Under the pieces are notes generated by a model. It ran no database searches. It was not told the origin of the DNA and worked only from the letters and a program-made list of their open reading frames with translations. This document shows positions 23,293 through 31,857 of a stretch of 64,000 nt of DNA, in pieces. Source of the stretch: JAWLHU01 sp049325315 (lineage in GTDB: Bacteria > Bacillota > Sulfobacillia > Symbiobacteriales > Symbiobacteriaceae); assembly GCA_049325315.1 (NCBI GenBank), contig JBMONB010000052.1, forward strand, positions 45,228 to 109,227, given 5' to 3'. The position numbers and the translations under genes were made by a program. Position 1 is the stretch's first letter. Every line of letters starts with the position of its first letter.

Positions 23293-25329
23293 GTGATTCA
23301 GTTGATCCGCCCCCCCTACAAGACCGACTCCATCTGCCCGCCGATCAACCTCATGGCTCTGGCTGCGTACTGTGAATCCCACTACTCGGTCTCACTGACC
23401 GACTTTCTGGTCCCGTACGTGCGCAACGAGATCTCCCTGGACGCCGAGGGCATACGCCGGGCGGGGCACCAGATCCTGGAGAACCCCGCGCCCGTTCTGG
23501 GTTTCACCTCCATGTGCGGCTCCTATGCAGCGGCGCTTAGAATCGCCAGGGAGTGCAAGCGGCTGGACCCGAGCCGCTTCATCCTGTTCGGTGGACCCCA
23601 CGCCAGTTTTGTGGACGTCGACACCCTGCAGAGGTTTGGTTTCGTCGATGCTATCGTGATCGGGGAGGGGGAGCAGACGCTCCTGGAGCTCCTTCAGGCC
23701 CTGGACTCCGGGCAGAGCCTCCACTATATTCAGGGGTTGACCTTCAGGGACGGCGATCGGGTTGTTCAGACGGAGCGGCGCCCGGTGGTAAATGATCTGG
23801 ACCTCCTGCCTTTCCCCGCCTTTCATCTCATTCCCAACGTGGACGCCTACTATGAAGGGGAGTCGGTCCGGTTCATGGAGATCGAAGCTGGTAGGGGGTG
23901 TCCGTTTAACTGCAACTTCTGCAGCACTTCCCTCTTCTTCACACGCAGGTACCGGGTGAAGTCCCCTCAGCGCATCGTAGCGGAGATGCGCTGGTTGAAG
24001 GAGCACTGGAACATTCAGAGTTTCGGACTGCTCCACGACAACCTGACCTCCCGCAAGGAGAAAGTTCGTGAGCTGTGTCGTTTCATCATGGATACCGGTG
24101 AAGAGTTCGAGTGGTTCTGCTCCTCCCGGGCCGACACCATTGATCGAGACCTTATCAACACGATGACCGAAGCCGGGTGTCGGGGAGTCTTCTTCGGTGT
24201 TGAAACGGGCAGCCCCGATATGCAAAAGGCTGTTGGGAAGCGATCAAACCTGGACAATGCTACCGAAACCTTTGCAGATCTGGTCGCGGCCGGACTTGAC
24301 TCGACCGCTTCGTTTATTATCGGATTCCCCGAGGAATCGCTGACCCAGCTGGAAGAGACGCTGACCATGGCCCTGAAGCTGCGTCTCCTCGGCATTAAGG
24401 AGGTACAGCTTCATCCTCTGAGCGCTTTGCCCGGTACCAGAATCCTGGCCGAGCACGTCGATCGCCTGCGGTTCCAGTCCCATCTACTTACCTTCCACGA
24501 CATCACATCTGTCATTGATATGACCGAGACAGAGATGGAATGGATCGAGCAGCACCGGCATATCTTCAGCAATTTTTACGCCATCACACCGATGCACTAT
24601 CCGCTGGAGCTGGTCTATCAGATTCGTGGGTGCTATTTTCAACTGATACACGCCCGTCCAAGTACGCTCTATGCCATGCACAAGCTGGGTGGGCTGCGCC
24701 ACACCGATATTGTGCATAGGCTGACAGCGAAGCTGCCTTCGCAGTTTGAGCAGTGGACACGGCCGGAGCTGCTCAAGGCATTGGTGTCCGTTCTCTCAGA
24801 GCTACCAGAAGCGATCAGACCGATCATCATGGATATTCACACTTATGAAAAGGCGCTCGCCACTACGGCCACCTTCACGGATGGGGCAAACGGATGGGTA
24901 CGATACAAGGGTTCACTTCCACCGGCGTACGGTGGGGAGCCCTTGCATCCCACCCTCAAGCCCGCCCAGGTGATCGACCTGCGCTACGACATTCCCGCCC
25001 TCCTGCGCCAGTTGGTCAATGGTCTGCCCGAACAGGTGGTGCAGCGAGACTCCCATCTGGCCGTGGTCTTTGAGTGGCAAGGGCGCCGGCTGCGAACCCT
25101 GGAGGTGGACCCCCTGACGGCCCACATCATCGGGAGCAATCGGAGCGGTGAGGCGCTTCCGGCATGCCTGGAGCGGCTCTCTCGGGAGAACCCCTACCTA
25201 CAGACTGACGAGGAGCGGGACCAGTGGATGGGGCGGGTTCTGGATCACCTGGAGGGAGCGGGGTTACTGGTCTCGGCCGAACCATCGCCCGCCTTGGCCG
25301 GGTCTGCGGCCGGAGATTCATCCGAATGA
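23293..25329 (+). CDS. B12-binding-type radical SAM protein
   Basis: GTG 23293 behind GGGAGGTGTGACCCC gives the usual start I-Q-L-I-R-P-P-Y-K; 678 aa. An upstream ATG at 23242 has no ribosome site. The N-terminal cobalamin-binding-like domain contains F-G-G-P-H-A-S-F and G-E-G-E-Q-T-L-L-E-L-L. The radical SAM motif is C-P-F-N-C-N-F-C. The last 230 residues hold an unrecognised C-terminal domain that may bind the peptide. Relatives methylate unactivated carbons or do other radical steps in natural-product pathways. The stop overlaps the next start (ATGA). Confidence 0.85.
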   Translation: MIQLIRPPYKTDSICPPINLMALAAYCESHYSVSLTDFLVPYVRNEISLDAEGIRRAGHQILENPAPVLGFTSMCGSYAAALRIARECKRLDPSRFILFGGPHASFVDVDTLQRFGFVDAIVIGEGEQTLLELLQALDSGQSLHYIQGLTFRDGDRVVQTERRPVVNDLDLLPFPAFHLIPNVDAYYEGESVRFMEIEAGRGCPFNCNFCSTSLFFTRRYRVKSPQRIVAEMRWLKEHWNIQSFGLLHDNLTSRKEKVRELCRFIMDTGEEFEWFCSSRADTIDRDLINTMTEAGCRGVFFGVETGSPDMQKAVGKRSNLDNATETFADLVAAGLDSTASFIIGFPEESLTQLEETLTMALKLRLLGIKEVQLHPLSALPGTRILAEHVDRLRFQSHLLTFHDITSVIDMTETEMEWIEQHRHIFSNFYAITPMHYPLELVYQIRGCYFQLIHARPSTLYAMHKLGGLRHTDIVHRLTAKLPSQFEQWTRPELLKALVSVLSELPEAIRPIIMDIHTYEKALATTATFTDGANGWVRYKGSLPPAYGGEPLHPTLKPAQVIDLRYDIPALLRQLVNGLPEQVVQRDSHLAVVFEWQGRRLRTLEVDPLTAHIIGSNRSGEALPACLERLSRENPYLQTDEERDQWMGRVLDHLEGAGLLVSAEPSPALAGSAAGDSSE

Positions 25330-26027
25330 CCTCCGGACTGGTATGGGTAGCCGTTGTGGTGGTACTACCCCCCCTGGTAAACGCCACCCTGGCGGGATAC
25401 GACAGCAAGTGGTGGCGCCAATGGGGGCGGGTTGACCTGCTGCCCTTCCCGTCACCCCTCTTCCTGTTCTCACCGCTGTGGGCGTGGCACCTGGGGTGCT
25501 GGATCTGCGTCGCAGCCGCCCTGTTCGCGGCGGTGCAGTCTGGGAGCATTGCCTCCCTGGTCGTGCTCGCCGCCGCTGTCGAACTGTTGTATGCAGTCAT
25601 TGCGCCGCGGGGTACCGAGGTTCCGCCACCGGAGTCCTTCCCCTATCCCGTACTGGTCTTCGGGCTGTGGCACAACGCCCTGATGGAGGAACTCCTATTT
25701 CGGGGGCTGCCTCTCTTCATCGCGGGACTGTCTGGGGCGAGTAACTGGGCGCCGTGGCCGCTCCTGTATATTGCCTCCACCGCCCTGCTGTTCGGGCTCT
25801 ACCACCGATGGCAGATCGGGCCGCGTCGGCTGGTGGATACCACAGCCTTCGGGGCTGTGCTGGGCTTCGTGACCCTGCAGTACGGGCTGCTCTCCGCGAT
25901 ACTGCTGCACCTTCTGCATAACTCCCTGACAATGCCGACCCCGCCCCCCGGACGGGTTCAGCGATGGTGGCACAGGCGTGTATACCTGATCTTCCTGGCG
26001 ACCGCTGCGATACTGGCTCTGCTCTGA
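25326..26027 (+). CDS. CPBP (CAAX-like) intramembrane protease
   Basis: ATG 25326 overlaps the preceding stop in an ATGA, so translation is coupled; 233 aa with six or more hydrophobic segments. The CPBP motifs are visible: N-A-L-M-E-E-L-L-F-R (EExxxR), F-G-L-Y-H and H-L-L-H-N-S. In bacteriocin and RiPP clusters these proteases remove leaders or give self-immunity. Here it is the last gene of the maturation operon and is followed by a terminator. Confidence 0.85.
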   Translation: MTSGLVWVAVVVVLPPLVNATLAGYDSKWWRQWGRVDLLPFPSPLFLFSPLWAWHLGCWICVAAALFAAVQSGSIASLVVLAAAVELLYAVIAPRGTEVPPPESFPYPVLVFGLWHNALMEELLFRGLPLFIAGLSGASNWAPWPLLYIASTALLFGLYHRWQIGPRRLVDTTAFGAVLGFVTLQYGLLSAILLHLLHNSLTMPTPPPGRVQRWWHRRVYLIFLATAAILALL

Positions 26028-26040
26028 TCAAACCCAAACA

Positions 26041-26072
26041 GGAGTCCGACGGGGCAACTCCCGCCGGACTCC
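26041..26072. terminator. bidirectional terminator
   Basis: GGAGTCCGACGGG pairs with CCCGCCGGACTCC across a 6-nt loop and is followed by GTTT. It separates the convergent protease and formyltransferase genes. Confidence 0.85.
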
Positions 26073-26074
26073 GT

Positions 26075-26941
26075 TTACGGCACTTCCATCCGGTTGCCCA
26101 GGTGCAGTTGCAGGACCGACGATCCTGCCTGAGCCTCCACCCATCCCGGGCCGGCATATGGCGGCAGTGAGTCCGGGGGCCGTTCCCCCTCGCCGGTCAG
26201 GGCGGCGTCAGTAATCTCCACCAGGAGATCCCCCATCCGCAGATAGAGGGGCACCCACTGCCTGACTCCCCGGACAAAGGCATAGATTCGCCGGCACGAC
26301 CAGTTCAGATCCACCTGCACATCCTGCCACGTCGGGTTGCCCTGATGGGTTGCCTCCGCTTCTTGCTGCGGGACAGGCTCCAGGCCGCCTGCCAGGTAGC
26401 GGCGGATCACATCGCCTGTGTGCTGCTCCACCACCTGCAAGGTCCTGGTGAGCAGTTCTTCACCCGATTCCCCGGGCGTGACGGGGACCGGTTCCTGCCA
26501 CAGAACAGGCCCCGAATCAACTCCTGCAGTCATCAGGTGCAGCGTTACGCCGGTGGTGGGCTCAGCGTTGCGCAACACCCAGAACAGCGGATTCGGCCCC
26601 CGGTACTTCGGCAGGAGAGAGGGGTGGACATTGATCGCAACGCCCGCCGCCGCAAGTGCGTGTGGCTTCAGGATATATGGACAGGATGCGACCACGAGCA
26701 CGTCGGGTCTATATCGGACCAGGGCGGCCAGCGCTTCACCCCGATTCAGGTTGGGAGCGTTGAGGACCGGCAGTTCTGCCTGGCGTGCCAAGAGAGTGAC
26801 GCTGTGTTGATTCGCGTCGGTCTCCTCACCATCGCTCCTCCGTGCATCGAACGCCGCTACCACAGGCAATCTTGCGGTCAGGAGGGAACGCAAGGCTGCA
26901 GAGCCAAGGGAACCCGACCCCAGAAAGAAGATGCCGCCCAA
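26075..26941 (-). CDS. formyltransferase (Fmt-like)
   Basis: TTG 26941 behind AGGAGGCGATTAGGG, 3 bp after the MFS stop, gives 288 aa. The N-terminal fold starts G-G-I-F-F-L-G-S-G-S-L-G-S. The catalytic block has N-V-H-P-S-L-L-P-K-Y-R-G and later G-V-D-S-G-P-V-L, matching the N-His-Asp centre of N10-formyltetrahydrofolate-dependent formyltransferases. The C-terminal part resembles the Fmt substrate domain. Being a clustered accessory copy, it may formylate the peptide product or an amine rather than Met-tRNA; this is inference. Confidence 0.85.
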   Translation of the reverse strand: MGGIFFLGSGSLGSAALRSLLTARLPVVAAFDARRSDGEETDANQHSVTLLARQAELPVLNAPNLNRGEALAALVRYRPDVLVVASCPYILKPHALAAAGVAINVHPSLLPKYRGPNPLFWVLRNAEPTTGVTLHLMTAGVDSGPVLWQEPVPVTPGESGEELLTRTLQVVEQHTGDVIRRYLAGGLEPVPQQEAEATHQGNPTWQDVQVDLNWSCRRIYAFVRGVRQWVPLYLRMGDLLVEITDAALTGEGERPPDSLPPYAGPGWVEAQAGSSVLQLHLGNRMEVP

Positions 26942-26943
26942 CC

Positions 26944-28215
26944 CTAATCGCCTCCTCTCCGCAGGGTTTCTGCCACAGCGCCCGCCTGCGGCAAGGACGG
27001 CCGGGAACGCAGACAACCCAACCCAACCATGACCACCAGCCCGGCCATCAGGGAGATTCCACCGGCGGTGCCCAGCACAGCCCGGGTACCCACCCACTGG
27101 ACGGCGTACCCGGAGACGCCCGCTGCTCCCAGCATCGCCAGAGTAGGAGCTGCTTCCAGAGTGGCCCCAACCCGCCCGAGCATCTCTTCCGGAACGGCCA
27201 ACTGGAAGAGGGTTGTAATGGCGATACTCAGCCCCGTCGCGCCGGCGCCGAGCAGGAGGCGACCCATCATCACGATGATGATGTTCGGCGCTGCCGCGAA
27301 CACTCCGATCCCCACCGTCAAGACCCCCGCCCCGATTACGGTGAGCCAGTTATATGCCCGGACGCGCTTACTGAGTGCCCCCATGGCTATCGCTCCCGAA
27401 AACATGCCAATCCCCTGGGCGGTCCCCGCCAGCGCGGTGTAACTCTCGGGAAGCAGCAGTTCCTGCGTGACCAGGAAGATGCCCAGGGTGTTGACGGCCC
27501 CCAGAGCCAGGCTCATGACCACGAGCATCACGAAGATGGATCGCACCGTCGCGTTCTCCCATCCGAATCGGATACCGGCAGCGAATGTGCGCCAGAAGCC
27601 CAGCCAACCCAGCGATGACTCTCCTGCTGACACCTTCTGGCCGGCGTATTGGATCATCATCGCGCAGCCCGCTGCGATCAGGAAGCTGACGGCATCCACG
27701 GTCAGCGCCAACGAGGGTCCGGCGAGCTGGTACAGGATCGTGCCAGCGGCGGGGCCCAGGAGGATCATGACCGTTCGGGTACTCTGCGACAGGCTGTTGG
27801 CAGCCATCAGATGTTCAGGAGGCAGCAAGGCGGGAATCAGGGCGCCGCTCGCTGGCTGGAAGAAGGTCGACACCGCGGAGGAAGCCAGCAGCAGCAGCAG
27901 AACCAGCCACAGGCTGCCGCTCATCATGGCAGCAACCAGGCCAAACGAGATGCCGGCCCGGATCAGATCCGACCAGACCATCACCCGCTTTCGGTTCCAT
28001 CTGTCCACCCACACGCCGGCCAGCGGTCCCAGGAGGGCGACCGGCAGGATTTCAGCGATCAAAACAAGCGACTGGGCAACGGGTGACTGGTGGCTGGTGG
28101 TGAACACCCAATAGACGACAGACCATATGCGAAACTGATCCCCCAGAATCGACACCACCTGGCCGGTCCAAAGCCACCGGTAGTTACGGTTGAACAGCGG
28201 TGCGATCAGCGGAAT
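26944..28215 (-). CDS. MFS exporter
   Basis: A 12-TM major facilitator with L-F-N-R-N-Y-R-W-L-W near the N terminus and W-V-D-R-W-N-R-K in the loop between helices 2 and 3, about 420 aa, as in MFS_3-type drug and peptide exporters. No ATG, GTG or TTG lies at the expected place. AGGAGG (in the end of the ArsR-like gene) is followed 9 nt later by ATT 28215, and CTG occurs at 28209. An ATT or CTG start, coupled to the overlapping upstream gene, is most likely. It probably exports the modified peptide. Confidence 0.85.
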   Translation of the reverse strand: MPLIAPLFNRNYRWLWTGQVVSILGDQFRIWSVVYWVFTTSHQSPVAQSLVLIAEILPVALLGPLAGVWVDRWNRKRVMVWSDLIRAGISFGLVAAMMSGSLWLVLLLLLASSAVSTFFQPASGALIPALLPPEHLMAANSLSQSTRTVMILLGPAAGTILYQLAGPSLALTVDAVSFLIAAGCAMMIQYAGQKVSAGESSLGWLGFWRTFAAGIRFGWENATVRSIFVMLVVMSLALGAVNTLGIFLVTQELLLPESYTALAGTAQGIGMFSGAIAMGALSKRVRAYNWLTVIGAGVLTVGIGVFAAAPNIIIVMMGRLLLGAGATGLSIAITTLFQLAVPEEMLGRVGATLEAAPTLAMLGAAGVSGYAVQWVGTRAVLGTAGGISLMAGLVVMVGLGCLRSRPSLPQAGAVAETLRRGGD

Positions 28216-28804
28216 CGCCCCCTTCCTCCTCTGGCAGAGAACGGCGGTAAAGGGCCGCCATCTGGTAGAACACGTCCTGCCCAATGTCGGTCAGTGCGTA
28301 GCGCCCCCGCCCCTTCTGCCGAACCAGGCCGGCCTGTTGCAGATCGTTCAGGTGGTGGTACAGCGGCCCCCCCTCAAGGCCGGTGGCGACGGTGAGCTCG
28401 CTGGCCAACCGCTCGTCGGTCACCAACGCCTGGATAATCTGGACCCGCGACTCATTCGCGAGGACCGCTGCCAGGCGGGCCAAGGCTGCGGGGTCAGTCT
28501 CCCCGCGCAGTTCAGCGAGTTCGACCACCTGCAGACGCTTATCCAAGGGGGCAAAACGGGCCTGAACAACGAATGCCGCCGGCCGCTCCCGTACTTCCCC
28601 CTTGTGTATGACAAGGAAGCGCTCCAGCATCTCAGCGATGGCTATTATGAGATTGACCTGATTGTTGGGCTCCTGCGACGTGGAAACCGTGGGAATCGAC
28701 AGCGAGCCGGCCCTATCTTCATGACACCTGAGTAGGGCGCTCATCGAGGTGCGGAGTAGCGTGACCTGTTCTTCGAGTATGCGCACCCGCTCGATCAGAT
28801 CCAC
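28184..28804 (-). CDS. ArsR-like winged-helix repressor
   Basis: GTG 28804 behind AGGAGGTATTACAA gives 206 aa. Residues about 1-90 are an extra N-terminal domain. Residues 105-190 are an ArsR/HTH_20 winged helix: A-L-A-R-L-A-A-V-L-A-N-E-S-R-V-Q-I-I-Q-A-L, then G-L-E-G-G-P-L-Y-H-H-L-N-D-L-Q-Q-A-G-L-V. No Cys metal site is seen, so a small-molecule or peptide ligand is more likely than metal. Its end overlaps the MFS start, suggesting it controls the export/formylation operon. Confidence 0.8.
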   Translation of the reverse strand: MDLIERVRILEEQVTLLRTSMSALLRCHEDRAGSLSIPTVSTSQEPNNQVNLIIAIAEMLERFLVIHKGEVRERPAAFVVQARFAPLDKRLQVVELAELRGETDPAALARLAAVLANESRVQIIQALVTDERLASELTVATGLEGGPLYHHLNDLQQAGLVRQKGRGRYALTDIGQDVFYQMAALYRRSLPEEEGGDSADRTAVQP

Positions 28805-28839
28805 TTGTAATACCTCCTGGGATAGGATTGGTACTTCCT

Positions 28840-28867
28840 ATTATAGCGGTTGTACATCTGAAGTCAA
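28840..28867 (-). promoter_or_regulatory. promoter of the ArsR-MFS-formyltransferase operon
   Basis: On the minus strand TTGACT (28862-28867), a 16-nt spacer and TATAAT (28840-28845). It starts 35 bp upstream of the GTG at 28804. Confidence 0.75.
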
Positions 28868-28869
28868 TA

Positions 28870-29264
28870 TACAGAATATTAAACCTCGTGCCCGCGAGTA
28901 GGACCACCTTACATGGCGGCTCCCTGCATGAATCAGCCAGGCCCACTCGGAGGTCTCATCTGCAGCCACAAGCAGTCTGGCCCAGTTGGAGCCGTTGGAG
29001 GCACAAAGGGCCGATGAGGAGTCTATCTTCCAGGACGGCGTCGGCCTGTCCGATGGCATTGAGGTAGGGCTGCGCAGATGCATCCGCCTGCAGATGACGT
29101 TCAACTCTGCAAGCCAGTTCAGTCGTGTCCCCTAAGGCAACTACTGAGCGTCAGAGCCAAAGTTGACTCAGGTAATCTGTTGTGACGCAGGCAACGATGC
29201 GTCGCAGATTGCCATGCCCTGAGCAGATATGCCCCGCTGGAGGCTTGAGAGGGTTAGGTCCTTT
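28870..29264. other. intergenic stretch without recognised gene
   Basis: Short open frames on both strands (for example + strand, about 28930-29134) have no start with a ribosome site and no family likeness. They may be remnants of a lost gene near the right end of this block. Confidence 0.4.
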
Positions 29265-29516
29265 TCTGCCCCTGTATCCATGACCAACTTTGGTCAACCT
29301 TATATTGTCGTGGAGGATGGAGACTTCAACGGCCGGCGGGAGCTCTACCTGCAGCACTACCACGACGGCCGCGACCTGGATGTCCCCTACGCCGAGCGGA
29401 CCCTGCAGTACGTCTACCAGCTGTGGGGCCGGCCGGTCCACCTGGAGACCCGGCAGGGGGAGAAGACCGTCATCCTAACCTGCCAGGCCGACGGCGTGCA
29501 GCGGATCGAGGTGTAG
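29265..29516 (+). pseudogene. displaced spoVR 3' end, copy 1
   Basis: From TCCATGACC (29277-29285) to TAG 29516 the sequence encodes the last 78 codons of SpoVR, nearly identical in protein to 18007-18243 but with many synonymous changes. It is preceded by TCTGCCCCTGTA, a right-end motif shared with copies 2 and 3. It is followed by a GAGGGCCCTCACC/GGTGAGGGCCCTC terminator (29521-29553). It lacks the 5' 380 codons, so it is a repeat unit and not a gene. Confidence 0.9.
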
Positions 29517-29559
29517 TATGGAGGGCCCTCACCGATGAGCGGTGAGGGCCCTCCAGATC

Positions 29560-29875
29560 GCTGGCAAGGGGCTATCCCCAGTCAACTGTCATGGCTTGTA
29601 GGACAGCCTCATTTCGTGGTCACCTGACCTGATACATGGGCTCTCTGCCGATTGAGAAGACTTCGGATCCAGTGCATCCCAGAGGCCGTCCAAGTGAGTT
29701 CACGCTGAGTATGGTGACATAGATCATCAATCCGGGTGGCACCCAGACCAAGGGTGGTGGATCTAGATAACAATATGTCCTATTTATAGAACAAAATAGC
29801 CGTAAAAATCGTTATACAATGTGTAGCTCGATTGAGGAGAGCCCTCTTTGGAGTCAGAAGGGAGGTTGATCCGGA
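29560..29875. other. intergenic stretch, possible promoter
   Basis: No gene is seen. The end is AT-rich, with a TATACAAT -10-like box at 29813-29820, and probably holds the promoter of the SseB-like gene. Confidence 0.4.
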
Positions 29876-30931
29876 GTGCTTTCATGGTTCCATAGAAAGA
29901 AGGCAGAGCGATCCCCTGAATGGAGCGTCCAATCTGCCCTACAGGACCTACTTGCTGGCAAGCGGCGTGACAGCGAGGTCTTCCCCGAATTGGCAGCGCG
30001 GCAGATACCCTGGTTCGTGGCGGTTCATCCCGGGGGACCATCCAGCGCGCTGTGGGTGGATACCGATTCCCTAAAGGCAGCCGTTGTATTCACCGATCTT
30101 GAGGCAGCCACGCACTTCGCTGGCAAGACTCCCGTGCAGGAGGCTGCTGGCTACGGGCTATTGCGGGCCCTACAACGGGATGGATATACGGGCTTGCTCG
30201 TCAACCCGGGGCCGGAGCAACTTCTCTTTGACCGAACGCACCTGCGCCTCCTGTTTCGCGAATACGCTCTGATCCACGCTCGTACGTGTTCTCTGTGGGC
30301 GCCATCCCGTGATGACAGCCTTCTCGCCGTTGAGATGTCCCTGGGTGGGGTCATGGCCATTCCCGTCTACCTGGAAGAGTCCGACGCTCTTCAGGCCAGT
30401 GAGAACTATGGCGGGATTGCCGCTCCTGTGACCTGGGAGCAGGTGCGGGCACGCCTTCGGGAGGTCTCAGCGGATGCCGTACTACTGCAGCACGGCACAC
30501 CTGAGGAGGTGCCGATCTCGCGACGACAGGTGGCCGGCCTCTGTGCTGACGGTGAACCAGCTGACTCCCTGGATGCTGTTGATCTCGCACTGGCGGTGAC
30601 CGGCCGGCATCGGTCCACTGCGGTTCAGGAGGCCCTCGCCCGATGCGAGAACATCTGGGTGATTGCGGACCAGGACGGGGACATCGTTTCCATAGGACCG
30701 GTCTTCGACATCTTCACCAGCGCTACAGACGCGGCGGTGCTGATTCGCCGCCTGGGCCTGAAGGACAAGGCAATGCCCCTCCGCGTGCCCGCTCCAGGTC
30801 TCTGCAAGGTGATGGCACCCAGGGGGGTCCCGCTGGCTGTGAATCGAGGAGGAACCGCTAACTGGCAGGGGGACGGACGAGCCTTTTCACGCATAGCTTC
30901 ACTCTGCCACCGCTTTGGGACTGTCGGGTAG
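29876..30931 (+). CDS. SseB-domain-like protein
   Basis: GTG 29876 behind GGGAGGTTGATCCGG gives 351 aa. The segment W-V-D-T-D-S-L-K-A-A-V-V-F-T-D-L-E-A-A, followed by G-Y-T-G-L-L-V-N-P-G-P, resembles the SseB N-terminal domain, found in type III enhancer and type VII-related proteins and in many Gram-positive proteins of unknown role. The C-terminal half (about 190-350) is not recognised. No signal peptide. It stands alone between the spoVR repeat and a terminator. Confidence 0.6.
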   Translation: MLSWFHRKKAERSPEWSVQSALQDLLAGKRRDSEVFPELAARQIPWFVAVHPGGPSSALWVDTDSLKAAVVFTDLEAATHFAGKTPVQEAAGYGLLRALQRDGYTGLLVNPGPEQLLFDRTHLRLLFREYALIHARTCSLWAPSRDDSLLAVEMSLGGVMAIPVYLEESDALQASENYGGIAAPVTWEQVRARLREVSADAVLLQHGTPEEVPISRRQVAGLCADGEPADSLDAVDLALAVTGRHRSTAVQEALARCENIWVIADQDGDIVSIGPVFDIFTSATDAAVLIRRLGLKDKAMPLRVPAPGLCKVMAPRGVPLAVNRGGTANWQGDGRAFSRIASLCHRFGTVG

Positions 30932-30982
30932 TGAGTTAGCGATGACACCAGAACAGCGGCCGACATATGCAGGCGCGCTAAC

Positions 30983-31022
30983 GATCCCCCGGAAGGTAGT
31001 TCTCCGGGGGATCCACTTTTTT
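30983..31022 (+). terminator. rho-independent terminator
   Basis: GATCCCCCGGA and TCTCCGGGGGATC form a strong stem followed by CACTTTTTT. It ends the SseB-like gene. Confidence 0.9.
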
Positions 31023-31527
31023 GGCGCCATACAGAATCCATGGCCTTTCAAGCTCTGCAGAACTCTCGGCTGCCGCCCGGCGGCCTAGCTCCCTGGGCCT
31101 TGGGATTGTACACCTAACAGTGTTCGGACTTCTGTTCCTGGGACTTTTGTATTGGCTCGGCCTACGGTTACGCCACTCGATCCGTATCATGCGTCTTGCT
31201 GTACCGACAAGCACGGTTGAGGCGATGATGGCGAAGTACCCGCTGGTTTACGTCTTTATCATTGATCCGCTTTCCTGCGCATCCTGTTTTGACCTGGTGG
31301 AAGGCGTTGCGAAGGTGGTGGCTGACAAGGGGCTTCCCTTTGCGTTGGTCAGTACTCTGACAGATCGAGAATTTGCGGTCACTCTGCGGTGGAAGCGACC
31401 ACCGGCTCTTGCTGCCCTTCAGCACGGTCGACTCCGCTCGTGCCTGCATCAGGGTGATCGCGCTCGGCTGACAATTGTGGATTTCGTAGCCTTTATCGAG
31501 AAGACGCAGCAGGAGGCAGTAGCATGA
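31021..31527 (+). CDS. MauD/thioredoxin-like membrane-anchored protein, possibly 5'-truncated
   Basis: The frame from TTG 31021 overlaps the terminator, so the true start is uncertain (GTG near 31130 is possible). A membrane segment (V-H-L-T-V-F-G-L-L-F-L-G-L-L-Y-W) precedes a thioredoxin-like domain with D-P-L-S-C-A-S-C-F-D-L (CxxC). A MauE-like gene follows at once. MauD/MauE pairs supply disulfide chemistry for exported, Cys-rich or quinone-cofactor proteins. With no substrate gene left, this looks like the remainder of a larger cluster. Confidence 0.5.
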   Translation: MAPYRIHGLSSSAELSAAARRPSSLGLGIVHLTVFGLLFLGLLYWLGLRLRHSIRIMRLAVPTSTVEAMMAKYPLVYVFIIDPLSCASCFDLVEGVAKVVADKGLPFALVSTLTDREFAVTLRWKRPPALAALQHGRLRSCLHQGDRARLTIVDFVAFIEKTQQEAVA

Positions 31528-31857
31528 TTGCGGAACTTCTTTTCGGTTGCAGAACGCATCCTCGCAATCATCTTGACGATCATCATGCTCAAGGCCGGTG
31601 CCGCTAAGGCTAAGGACATTTACGGCATGTATGTCGTGGTGGGTAACTACAACGTACTCCCAAGGGTGCTGGCTGCACCGGCCACAGCCCTGATCATAAC
31701 AGTGGAACTGGTAACGGCGGCACTGCTCATTTTGGGCGGGCCCTTCACACTGCTCGGCGGAGTGATCGGATCCGTAATGCAATTCCTGTTCATTGCCGTC
31801 TCGTTGGTCCGTCTCAACACGGTTCAACCTCACCATTGTGGTTATGCTGACTGTTGA
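31528..31857 (+). CDS. MauE/DoxX-like membrane protein, probably 3'-truncated
   Basis: TTG 31528, 11 nt after AGGAGG and touching the previous stop, gives 109 aa with three or four TM segments: K-A-G-A-A-K-A-K-D-I-Y, V-E-L-V-T-A-A-L-L-I-L-G and others. It ends C-G-Y-A-D-C near the place where MauE-type proteins have a longer Cys-containing tail. The frame then runs into ABC exporter sequence, so a deletion has probably fused the two genes. Confidence 0.55.
   Translation: MRNFFSVAERILAIILTIIMLKAGAAKAKDIYGMYVVVGNYNVLPRVLAAPATALIITVELVTAALLILGGPFTLLGGVIGSVMQFLFIAVSLVRLNTVQPHHCGYADC

Noticed and set aside
28841..29104. Minus-strand frame of 87 codons upstream of the ArsR-like gene
   Set aside because: It overlaps the promoter of the ArsR-like gene, has no good ribosome site and no recognisable motif.
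29280..29516. Displaced spoVR ends as small independent genes
   Set aside because: They start at an internal Met codon without a ribosome site and lack most of the protein, so they are treated as repeat or attachment remnants.
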